Positions 50,302-58,542 of a stretch of 64,000 nucleotides of DNA are shown in pieces. The notes beneath the pieces were generated by a model. The model saw only the letters and a program-made list of their open reading frames with translations, was not told the origin of the DNA and did no database searches. The DNA is from Ruficoccus amylovorans (lineage in GTDB: Bacteria; Verrucomicrobiota; Verrucomicrobiia; Opitutales; Cerasicoccaceae): positions 124,001 through 188,000 of the forward strand of contig NZ_JACHVB010000014.1 in NCBI RefSeq assembly GCF_014230085.1. Reading direction: 5' to 3'. Position 1 is the stretch's first letter. Each line of letters begins with the position of its first letter. A program made the position numbers and the translations under genes.

Positions 50302-51327
50302 ATGACTATGCCCCGATTGCGTAAGATTGTTACGTGTTCCATTGCCATTGCTGTGTGCTGCCTGAGCGCACACGCGCAGACCTCGTCCAGAAATACGGAG
50401 CAGGTTCAGGTCTATATCCTCTCCGGCCAGTCCAACATGCAGGGCATTGGCAAACTGGATGAAATGCCCCCTGCCTTTTCGGAGCCGCTGGACAATGTTT
50501 ACTACTGGCACAAGGGGGCGTTTGTCCCGCTGGTGCCCGGTGAGACGCGCACCAGCAACCGCCCGGACGAGTTCGGTCCGGAAATCGGCTTTACCCACAT
50601 GCTTCACCAGATGGATCCGCAGACGCCGGTTTTCGTCATCAAGTCGTATTCCCAGGGCAAGGCTCTGCATTGTGGCTGGGACGGCCCCCAATGGAAAGGC
50701 GAAGAGCCCGGCCCCAACCGCAGAAATTTCTATCCGGGCGAAACCCGTGAGGACCCGAACGTAGGCGTCCACTACCGGGACTTGCGCAAGACCTGCGAAG
50801 ACGCCATCGGCTATCTGGAGGAATCCGGACTGGACTACCGGTTCGCGGGGATCGTCTGGGTGCAGGGCGAGCAGGACGCCAAGAGCGAAGTCTCCGCCCG
50901 CGAGTATGCCAGGAACCTCGGCCAGTTCAAGCAACGGCTACAGGAGGATCTCGGACTAGGGGATTTGCCGATGGTTTACCAGCAGGCGCTTCCATTCCCG
51001 ATCGAGACCCCGCGCTTCGCCTACCGCGACGAGGTCCGTGACCAGATGCGCCGCGCGGATTGCCGCTCGGGTGAGGATGTCGCCGTCTCGCAGGCCTACA
51101 TGGTCTCGACGGACGGCCTTCCGCTCATCTCCGACCTTGTCCATTACGATGCCGCCGGACAGCTCATGCTCGGCCAGCAGATGGCCCTGGCCATGAGCGA
51201 GGCCCGGCAGATGGCCCAGTGGCAGGCACAGCACGAGGACATGGTAAGAGCCGCGGACGAGATTTTTGCCGAGCGCGCCCGCCTGCGTGCCGAACGACAG
51301 AGGCAGCAAGCCCAGAAAAACCAATAG
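50302..51327 (+). CDS. Secreted sialate O-acetylesterase-like SGNH hydrolase
   Basis: 341 residues from ATG 50302 (a TTG further upstream would precede the predicted transcription start). After the signal peptide (VTCSIAIAVCCLSAHAQ) the catalytic serine Ser44 lies in VYILSGQSNMQGIGKLDEM, the family's hallmark. The oxyanion block GPEIGFTHML and IVWVQGEQDAKSEVSAREY follow; DLVHYDAAGQLMLGQQMA provides the Asp/His pair near the end. The C-terminus is a charged helix (FAERARLRAERQRQQAQ). It likely removes O-acetyl groups from the polysaccharide before glycosidases act. Confidence 0.88.
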   Translation: MTMPRLRKIVTCSIAIAVCCLSAHAQTSSRNTEQVQVYILSGQSNMQGIGKLDEMPPAFSEPLDNVYYWHKGAFVPLVPGETRTSNRPDEFGPEIGFTHMLHQMDPQTPVFVIKSYSQGKALHCGWDGPQWKGEEPGPNRRNFYPGETREDPNVGVHYRDLRKTCEDAIGYLEESGLDYRFAGIVWVQGEQDAKSEVSAREYARNLGQFKQRLQEDLGLGDLPMVYQQALPFPIETPRFAYRDEVRDQMRRADCRSGEDVAVSQAYMVSTDGLPLISDLVHYDAAGQLMLGQQMALAMSEARQMAQWQAQHEDMVRAADEIFAERARLRAERQRQQAQKNQ

Positions 51328-51434
51328 CTCACTCTGACAGCAACCGGCGCGCATTCTATATATTGTTTTCGGACAAAGCAAACGAACGGTCGAAAGGCTC
51401 AGCTTAGCGACAACACTTTTAAACCATCCGGCAT

Positions 51435-54400
51435 ATGAACTTGAAACGCAGAGACGAGGCAGGATTCGCGCTGGTGGTGGCATTGACCTTGATGGGTTTT
51501 GTGCTGCTGCTGTCGATTACGCTTGTTTCGCTCGTTCGGATGGAGACTGCCTCGGCGGGGTTGGCCCGGGAGAGTGTGATCGCTCGTCAGAATGCGCTCT
51601 TCGGCCTGCGGCAGGCTTTGGGAGAGCTTCAGGTCGTGCTCGGCCCCGACCAACGCGTTTCGGCCACCGCGGGGCTTTTACCCAACACCGCTCCCAATAA
51701 AGCCAACACGACCGGTGTCTGGGTGAGCGACCCGAACGGCAGCAGTGTGCACGGAACCAATTACGGCGAAGGCGATCTTGTGCGCTGGCTTGCTTCGGAC
51801 GCAGTGACTGCGACCGGCGCCGCCAGCCTGAATTATAACCAGGTGCCCGCCCCGGCTATCGGTGCGAATAATTCGGTCGTGCTGCTGGGGGCCGGAAGCC
51901 TTGAGGACGCCGACTCCAATGGCCGCCCAGATGACCTTGCGCAGGCCGTGGTGGTTGATCTTTCGCGCAGTACCGTGGAGGAGAACGACACGACCACCGG
52001 CTACTATGCCTGGTGGATTGGTGATGAGGGTGTGAAGGCCAGGGTCAACCTGTCCACGAAAAACCTGAGTGCCTACGAGGACGCAAAGGCGAAGAAGCAG
52101 GCCTCAATCCTCGCACTCAACCAATCCGATCACGGAGATATTCGCGGGGTCAGCGAGGGGGACTTCAGTCATTTAGATATCTACTCCACGGGCCTCGCAG
52201 ACCGTATTCATGGCGAGGGACAACTCAAGATCGCCGCCTCCAGGCAGGGTATCACGGGGGCTGAGGACAAGATCGACAAGCGTTTTCACGACCTGACTTA
52301 CTGGAGCCGGGGAGTGCTGGCCGATGCCCGTAACGGCGGCCTCAAGGACGACCTTTCGTTGGCTTTTGAAATGTCCGACAGCGACTTCAACAGCTCGGAA
52401 TTCGGCGCGGGCGGGGACTACCCGATCAGCGTGTATGGCTTCGGCAACAACAGCCTGATGACTCAGCCGCTCTTTGTGAAGGGTGGGGCGCTCGGCCCAT
52501 CCTGGAGCCTGCTGCGGGATTATTACCGCCTCTACCACCGGGTCCAGACCCCGATGAACAACCCGACCCTCACGGCCCAGGACGCTTTTCCGAGTCTGCT
52601 GGATATACTTGGTGCTGGTGTTTCGCTCATCCCCACAACAGTGGATAACTGGGTTCCTACGGTGCATCCGGTCGGTCTATGGGGGCGAGGAAGTGGTGCG
52701 GGGGGGACGCTCAACGGGTACTCGGTCAACCTTGCGACGCAAGGTAACGAAGGCGATACGCTGAGCCAGAACCGTGTCACTCCTACTATGACACGTGGTT
52801 CCTATTGGCCTTACCTGAATCGTTATATCGAGGACATCTCTCTGTATTTCGTCAAGCATAAGGATAGTACCAATACATACCCCTACGTCTTGTACATTCA
52901 GGATGCAACGACAGCGGTATTTCATAACCCGTATAACGTTCGTCTTGTTATGCCCGAGACATGGATGTCAACGGGGCAGATCATGCGCATTGGCGCGGAG
53001 GTGGAAGTCACGGATGGGGACGGCAATGTAACCACCCCGAGCGAACACCGCGTGCTGGTGGATTCTGTCTTGGCCATTTCCGACACCTTCGAGCCCGGTG
53101 AGTTGAAATACCGAAGCGGGAGGAAAAACATGAACGGGGTTACGACATGGAATACCCCGTCCAATACGCATCCCGACTGGTCCAACTCCAGGCAGAAGGA
53201 GGTAGGCCTTATTCATGTTCCTGATGGTGCTGCAGCCTACAGTGTGACTTTTACACCTCTTGTCGCTGACAGTGGTTCGTCGATTCAATACTCGATTTTC
53301 GGGAACGGAATGAGCTCCACCGGCCTGCCTGTGATTACGGATAAAAAGGATATTCAGCAAAAGATGGCCCTGCTGGACTACGTTCAGATGGGGGCGTTTA
53401 CGCTTCCGAGTGGGTGGGGAAGCACCACGGATGGCGTCGATTTTGGAGCGAATGACTTGGCGAATTACACTGCGGCGAGTCCTTGGAACCTTTACCGCAC
53501 GGAGCTATTTATTAAACCGAGTGGGACGGACTATCCCTATCCGCCCTTTGTCCTTACAAACCCGACAGGCGCGATGAATTACGGGCCAAATATGATGCCC
53601 GAAACCGGGACCGGGTTTCCTATCTTCACTCCTGATCGGCAGATCCGTGTCGAGTCGCTACAGGGGAACATGTCTTCGACCAATCCAGGCCGTTGGGGAA
53701 CCTCAAACGAAGCGAGTGGCCAGGACAATGTCGTTTTAATCGACCTTCCCACTTCGCCCCCGCTGTCGCTGGGCAAGTTCCAGAACGCCAACATCACCAC
53801 TGTCGGCTACATGCCCGCGATGGCGATTGGTAATTCCTTTGCCTCGCCTTACATCCCCTGGGATCAGACGGTGACGACTTTCAATAATTGGAACAATCGA
53901 AGCCGTCTATTCTATGACCTGAGCTACCTCTCCAATGAGGCCCTCTGGGACCGCTACTTTTTCTCTTCGTATTCGGTGCCCTATAACGCCTCGGCGGACG
54001 ACTACGATGCCAGTTCGGATACGCCAGGTGATTCCTTTGACGCGGCTTTCAACCCTGACTATAGTGGGAATTTCGCCACGGGCAGCTTGCCCAATCGCCG
54101 GATGTCTCTGTTGGTGGATCGGCAGGAGGACTTGGCCGACGTGCGCGACAAGCTCTTCGACGCGAACGGCGCGCCGCGCTCCGGCGGTTACCGTCGATCC
54201 GCGGAAAACCTCATGGTTGAAGGCGCTTTCAACGTGAACTCGGCTTCGGTCGAGGCGTGGGTTGCGGTGCTTTCGTCGGCACGCGGGATGTCCGTGTACG
54301 GCAGGACGACGAACAGCCCGACCACTGATGACGAACGCACGCCGATCTCGCGTCTTTCCCAGCCGCTGGAGTCGGCCTACACGGGGGGTAATGACGAGAG

Positions 54401-55034
54401 CGACGAAGCCTGGGCCGGTTTCCGTCACCTGACCGACGCTCAGATACGCACGCTGGCCGAGTGCATCGTCGAAGAGCTCAAGCTGCGCGCCGACGAGGTC
54501 AACGGAGGGCGGCCGTACCTGTCGTTGGCGGATTTCGTCAACCGTTCCCTGACGAACGAGGATTACCACTCCTGCGGCCTTTTGCAGGCGGCCATCGACA
54601 AGTCCGGTCTGAACGATTCTTTTAACAACGCCATCACCCGTGTCAGTCGCAGTGATTTGAGCAGCGCGAATTTTCCCAACCCCGATGCCATAAAATCGGG
54701 CGATGCCGACTCGCGTTCGGCTTCGGCCATGGCCCCCGGTTACATCCTGCAAGGCGACCTGCTGACCAGCCTGGGGTCGGCGATGAGCGTGCGCAGTGAT
54801 ACCTTCCGCATTCGTGCTTACGGAAACTTTGTTGACCCGTTGACAAACCGGGTCAAGGCGCAGGCCTGGTGTGAAGCGATTGTCCAGCGCGTGCCCGCTC
54901 CGGCGGCTTCGGTGACCGGTTCCGGACCCGATGATGCCGACTATTGGGAGCCGCAGAACGGGCCGGTATCCGGAAGGCTCGGGCGCCGTTTCGAGATCGT
55001 CGAGTTTCGCTGGTTGAACAAGGAAGATGTCTGA
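51435..55034 (+). CDS. Large PilX-type pseudopilin, Verru_Chthon cassette protein A-like
   Basis: 1199 residues. The N-terminus DEAGFALVVALTLMGFVLLL with SITLVSLVRMETASAGL is a pilin-like segment of PilX/GspK type (residues about 8-40). The very large remainder is typical of Verru_Chthon cassette protein A: AWWIGDEGVKARVNL, later RSAENLMVEGAFNVNSASVEAWVAVLSSARG and FRIRAYGNFVDPLTNRVKAQAWCEAIVQR. Cassette partners B, C and D are not found next to it; one exported protein of unknown type overlaps its 3' end. It probably belongs to a pilus-like or secretion apparatus linked to glycan use. Confidence 0.8.
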   Translation: MNLKRRDEAGFALVVALTLMGFVLLLSITLVSLVRMETASAGLARESVIARQNALFGLRQALGELQVVLGPDQRVSATAGLLPNTAPNKANTTGVWVSDPNGSSVHGTNYGEGDLVRWLASDAVTATGAASLNYNQVPAPAIGANNSVVLLGAGSLEDADSNGRPDDLAQAVVVDLSRSTVEENDTTTGYYAWWIGDEGVKARVNLSTKNLSAYEDAKAKKQASILALNQSDHGDIRGVSEGDFSHLDIYSTGLADRIHGEGQLKIAASRQGITGAEDKIDKRFHDLTYWSRGVLADARNGGLKDDLSLAFEMSDSDFNSSEFGAGGDYPISVYGFGNNSLMTQPLFVKGGALGPSWSLLRDYYRLYHRVQTPMNNPTLTAQDAFPSLLDILGAGVSLIPTTVDNWVPTVHPVGLWGRGSGAGGTLNGYSVNLATQGNEGDTLSQNRVTPTMTRGSYWPYLNRYIEDISLYFVKHKDSTNTYPYVLYIQDATTAVFHNPYNVRLVMPETWMSTGQIMRIGAEVEVTDGDGNVTTPSEHRVLVDSVLAISDTFEPGELKYRSGRKNMNGVTTWNTPSNTHPDWSNSRQKEVGLIHVPDGAAAYSVTFTPLVADSGSSIQYSIFGNGMSSTGLPVITDKKDIQQKMALLDYVQMGAFTLPSGWGSTTDGVDFGANDLANYTAASPWNLYRTELFIKPSGTDYPYPPFVLTNPTGAMNYGPNMMPETGTGFPIFTPDRQIRVESLQGNMSSTNPGRWGTSNEASGQDNVVLIDLPTSPPLSLGKFQNANITTVGYMPAMAIGNSFASPYIPWDQTVTTFNNWNNRSRLFYDLSYLSNEALWDRYFFSSYSVPYNASADDYDASSDTPGDSFDAAFNPDYSGNFATGSLPNRRMSLLVDRQEDLADVRDKLFDANGAPRSGGYRRSAENLMVEGAFNVNSASVEAWVAVLSSARGMSVYGRTTNSPTTDDERTPISRLSQPLESAYTGGNDESDEAWAGFRHLTDAQIRTLAECIVEELKLRADEVNGGRPYLSLADFVNRSLTNEDYHSCGLLQAAIDKSGLNDSFNNAITRVSRSDLSSANFPNPDAIKSGDADSRSASAMAPGYILQGDLLTSLGSAMSVRSDTFRIRAYGNFVDPLTNRVKAQAWCEAIVQRVPAPAASVTGSGPDDADYWEPQNGPVSGRLGRRFEIVEFRWLNKEDV

Positions 55035-55749
55035 CTACATACCCTCCATGAGAATCTCCAGCCTGCTATTTATTCTGTTTCTGCTCAGCTTCGCGCATGT
55101 CGTTACCGCGCAAGAGCCCGCGGTAAAGACCAGGTTTACCGTCCTGTCTATCGGTGGCTCCGTGCCCGATATTTCGGTTGTCACGGGCGGGGACACGGTC
55201 GAGACATTTGGCGCGTACACGACGGGGCGTGGAAGGGTTATTTCCTACGCCGGGCCGGAGAAGATTGTGTTATTCCGCCAGTTGGCCGGTGTGGATGCCG
55301 AGGGGAACCCTTTGCGCGAAGAAATCTCCAGTGTGCATGTACGGCCGGGAGTTCAGCGTTGGCTTTTCATTTTTCAGCGGGATGAGGGGGGTAAGTACAA
55401 GGTCTCGCCGATCCCTGATGATTTGAAGGGCTTTGGTCCGGGCCAATGCCGCTTTATCAATTTCAGCCCTTATCAAGTCGCGGTAAAAATGTCGAAAGAG
55501 ACGCTGAACATCCCCGCGCACGGTTTTTCCGATTTCAGCCCGAGCCAGCGGGAGGAGGGGTATCAAGAGACGTTCATGGTCTCTGTGACCAAAGAAGGAA
55601 AAGCGCGCCGGGTCTTCGAGGGGAAGCTCTACTATTCCCCGCAACTCAGGTTCCTCTACCTGCTTCTTCCGGATCTGCGCGGTCGGGAGGGCAGTATACG
55701 CTTTGTGGGAATTCCGGAGCGTATCGGCTCGGATAATCCGTTGCCGTAG
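55027..55749 (+). CDS. Exported protein of unknown function coupled to the pseudopilin
   Basis: 240 residues, overlapping the pseudopilin gene by 8 bp. A signal peptide covers about residues 8-28 (SSLLFILFLLSFAHVVTAQ). The mature part is beta-rich (RFTVLSIGGSVPDISVV, KIVLFRQLAG, RRVFEGKLYYSPQLRFLYLLLPDLRG); no catalytic motif or family is recognised. AGGA lies very close to the ATG at 55027; an inner ATG at 55048 is an alternative. The overlap implies that it functions with the pseudopilin. Confidence 0.65.
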   Translation: MSDYIPSMRISSLLFILFLLSFAHVVTAQEPAVKTRFTVLSIGGSVPDISVVTGGDTVETFGAYTTGRGRVISYAGPEKIVLFRQLAGVDAEGNPLREEISSVHVRPGVQRWLFIFQRDEGGKYKVSPIPDDLKGFGPGQCRFINFSPYQVAVKMSKETLNIPAHGFSDFSPSQREEGYQETFMVSVTKEGKARRVFEGKLYYSPQLRFLYLLLPDLRGREGSIRFVGIPERIGSDNPLP

Positions 55750-55817
55750 CCTGTCCGTCGATCATGCCAGTGTTTTTAGCTATTTAATTAGTCCTTGAAA
55801 TATCAAAAATAATTATA

Positions 55818-58415
55818 ATGACGAAGAAAATTAAGATGTATAATGCTCAGCACATGCGCTCGCCCGGTGCGTCATGGCGATGGAAAATCTGCGGTGCGGT
55901 CACTGGCGCGATGATGCTGGGAAGTGCCTTGGTTGCGGCGCCGCTGGAGGTCAAGGTCAAGGCCTCGTCAGAGTTGCCGCAGACACCTGCTTTTCTTGCT
56001 GCCGACGGGGATGCGGCTCTGCCGTGGAGCCCTGCGGATTATTCGCAGGAGAACTGGATCCAGTTTGATCTGTCCGAGCCGCAGTTAGTCGAGACGGTCG
56101 AGCTGATGTGGCAAAGCGGTCTCAATAACTGCGATTACAAGCTGGAGCTTTCCGCTGACGGTCAGGAGTGGGTGGAAGTCTGGAAGGGCAAGGGCAACAA
56201 GTCCCTCACTGGAGAGACGGCCAAGATAAAAAAGCCGATGAAGGCCGCGCACCTGCGCGTAAAGACGAAGGGCAACCGCCAGGGGCTTTCTGAGCTGAAG
56301 GTAAACGGGCGTGATTTACGCGATCCGGCGGTGGCTGCCATTCCCGCCATCCCGCAGGATGCGCCGTACCGCGACACCGGTCTGTCGCCCGAAGAACGCG
56401 CCGCCAACGTCGTCTCCATGATGACGGACTACGAGAAATTCCAGATGGCCGGCGGCTATAACAACCGCTACGTGCGCGAACTGAAACGCTTTGGCCTGCG
56501 GGAAGTTTTCATGGCCGACGCTTCAGCGGGGATTCACCTGCTGTCGAAGTTCATCGATGCGCCGGAGCCGGGCAGCATCTCGTATCCCTGCTCAGTCGCA
56601 CTCGCGGCCACCTGGAACACCGATCTGGCGCGCGATTACGGCCAGGCCCTCGGCCTGGAATGCCGCCAGTTGGGCGTGGACATCCTGCTCGGACCGGGCT
56701 TCAACCTGTACCGCACCTCCAGTAATGGCCGCAACTTTGAGTACATGGGCGAAGACCCGGTGCTCGCCGGTGCGATGGCCACTTCCTACATCCAGGGTAT
56801 GCAGGAGGAAGGTGTCATGGCCGTGGCCAAACACTTTATCTGCAACAATAACGAGTGGCGCCGCCACGACACGGACGTCATCATCGACGACCGCACGCTG
56901 CACGAGCTCTACATGCTGCCCTGGTACGACGTGGTTCATAACGGCGATGTCGATTCCATCATGGGCTCCTACAACTGGCTCAACGGCGAGAAAGTCAGCT
57001 GCGGCCCGATCGCGCTGAACGGACTCCTGCGCGGCGACATCGGTTTTGAAGGGCTGATTATGTCCGACTGGGGCGCTTCGTGGTTCAGTGACCAGGCGCT
57101 TGTCAGCGGCCTGGACATGTCGATGCCGGTCATGCGCGACATGACAGTCTTCTCCGAGGCTATTACACCAGAGACACAGGGTGACCTCGACGCCATTTCA
57201 CAGCGTATCCTGACGACTCTCTTCCGCCGTGGCATCTACGACCGTGCCCAGAAGTCCCCCGAGTTAGCCGCCGACCGCTCCGAGTGGGAAGCGGTCTCGC
57301 TCGCAACCGCCCGCCAGGCGGTGACCCTGCTCAAGAACGACGGCGTGCTCCCGCTCAAGTCCGATGGTGACGTGCTCGTGCTCGGCCCCTCGGCTGGCAA
57401 CACCTGCTACAGCGGTGGCGGCTCCGGCTGGGTCAAGGGCTACGACCATGCCAACATCGCTCCCGAGCTTCAGCGCCTGCTGGGTAAGGACAAGGTCGAG
57501 TATGTCGAGAACTGGAAGAAAGTCACCGACGCCCAGCTCAAGGATGCCGAGTCCATCGTCGTTTGCGTGGACCTTCAGACCAAGGAGGGCATTGATTATT
57601 ATCCGAAACTTGAAGAGGAACAGGAAGCGCTGGTCCAGCGTTGCGTGGATCTGAATCCGCGCACGGTTGTCGTGGTCAACTCTGGCTCGGGACTGGAGAT
57701 GGAATGGGACAGCAAGGCCGCCGCCGTCGTCTGGGCGTACTACCCGGGCCAATACGGTGGCACCGCCATCGCGGAAGTCATCACCGGCGAGCTTAATCCC
57801 TCCGGCCGCCTGCCTTACTCGATCGAGCTTAAATTCGAGGATTCCCCCGCCTACGGCTACATTCCCGAGGGGGCGACGTGGACCCAACGCAAGGAGAACG
57901 ACGTGGACCGCTCGCTGCCGGAGTGCCCGCCCGTCGAGTACAAGGAGGGCGTTTTCATCGGCTACCGATGGTACGATGAAAAGGGCCTGGACGTGCGCTA
58001 TCCCTTCGGCCACGGCCTGAGCTACACGACCTTCGCCTATGAGGATCTGAAGGTGAAAACCGAGGGCGACGAGATCGTCGTGACCGCTAAGATTCGCAAC
58101 TCCGGCGATCGCGCCGGGGCCGAAGTCGTCCAGCTTTACGTGGGCGACCGTGACGCCTCAGTTGAGCGGCCCATCCGCGAACTGAAAGCTTTCGCGCGGA
58201 TTGAGTTGAAGCCCGGCCAGAGCGAGGAAGTCGAGTTCCGGCTCAATCCGGTGGCGCTGGCCTACTACGATGTGGACGGCAAGAACTGGCTCGTCGAACC
58301 GGGCAAGTTCACCATCGACATCGGGGCCTCCAGCCGCGACATCCGCCTGTCGGAAGAGCTTAACTGGTCGAAGCAGCTTCGCTACCAGCGTCCGAGCGAC
58401 AAACAGTCCATTTAA
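55818..58415 (+). CDS. Secreted GH3 beta-glycosidase with N-terminal F5/8C-like module
   Basis: 865 residues. A signal peptide (about 20-40) is followed by an F5/8 type C-like carbohydrate-binding module (about 45-165: WIQFDLSEPQLVETVELMW, YKLELSADGQEWVEVW). The GH3 barrel follows with DASAGIHLL, LGPGFNLYRTSSNGRNFEYMGEDP and VAKHFICNN; the nucleophile is Asp417 in FEGLIMSDWGAS. The alpha/beta sandwich (LGPSAGNTCYSGGGSGWV) and the fibronectin-like C-terminus (VGDRDASVERPIRELKAF) are intact. It likely acts as beta-glucosidase or beta-xylosidase on oligosaccharides; substrate cannot be fixed from sequence. Confidence 0.93.
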   Translation: MTKKIKMYNAQHMRSPGASWRWKICGAVTGAMMLGSALVAAPLEVKVKASSELPQTPAFLAADGDAALPWSPADYSQENWIQFDLSEPQLVETVELMWQSGLNNCDYKLELSADGQEWVEVWKGKGNKSLTGETAKIKKPMKAAHLRVKTKGNRQGLSELKVNGRDLRDPAVAAIPAIPQDAPYRDTGLSPEERAANVVSMMTDYEKFQMAGGYNNRYVRELKRFGLREVFMADASAGIHLLSKFIDAPEPGSISYPCSVALAATWNTDLARDYGQALGLECRQLGVDILLGPGFNLYRTSSNGRNFEYMGEDPVLAGAMATSYIQGMQEEGVMAVAKHFICNNNEWRRHDTDVIIDDRTLHELYMLPWYDVVHNGDVDSIMGSYNWLNGEKVSCGPIALNGLLRGDIGFEGLIMSDWGASWFSDQALVSGLDMSMPVMRDMTVFSEAITPETQGDLDAISQRILTTLFRRGIYDRAQKSPELAADRSEWEAVSLATARQAVTLLKNDGVLPLKSDGDVLVLGPSAGNTCYSGGGSGWVKGYDHANIAPELQRLLGKDKVEYVENWKKVTDAQLKDAESIVVCVDLQTKEGIDYYPKLEEEQEALVQRCVDLNPRTVVVVNSGSGLEMEWDSKAAAVVWAYYPGQYGGTAIAEVITGELNPSGRLPYSIELKFEDSPAYGYIPEGATWTQRKENDVDRSLPECPPVEYKEGVFIGYRWYDEKGLDVRYPFGHGLSYTTFAYEDLKVKTEGDEIVVTAKIRNSGDRAGAEVVQLYVGDRDASVERPIRELKAFARIELKPGQSEEVEFRLNPVALAYYDVDGKNWLVEPGKFTIDIGASSRDIRLSEELNWSKQLRYQRPSDKQSI

Positions 58416-58421
58416 CCCGCG

Positions 58422-58455
58422 GCGCCGGGAGACGGAACGCTCTGTCTCCCGGCGC
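58422..58455 (+). terminator. Hairpin after the GH3 gene (possible terminator)
   Basis: A perfect 12-bp stem GCGCCGGGAGAC/GTCTCCCGGCGC around a 10-base loop. Only a weak T-rich tail (TTGCTTCT) follows, so it may be an attenuator or RNA-stabilising hairpin instead. Confidence 0.55.
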
Positions 58456-58542
58456 TTGCTTCTCCCATCCGTCAAGCCCGGCTGCTACTGGCTCCATCAA
58501 CCACAGCGCAGAACATTCGCGAGTCACACCCCTGACCTCAAA

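Noticed and set aside
58510-58535. Sixth copy of the regulon palindrome before GH95 (ATTCGCGAGTCAC)
   Set aside because: Only one half resembles the site and there is no -10 box at the right distance.
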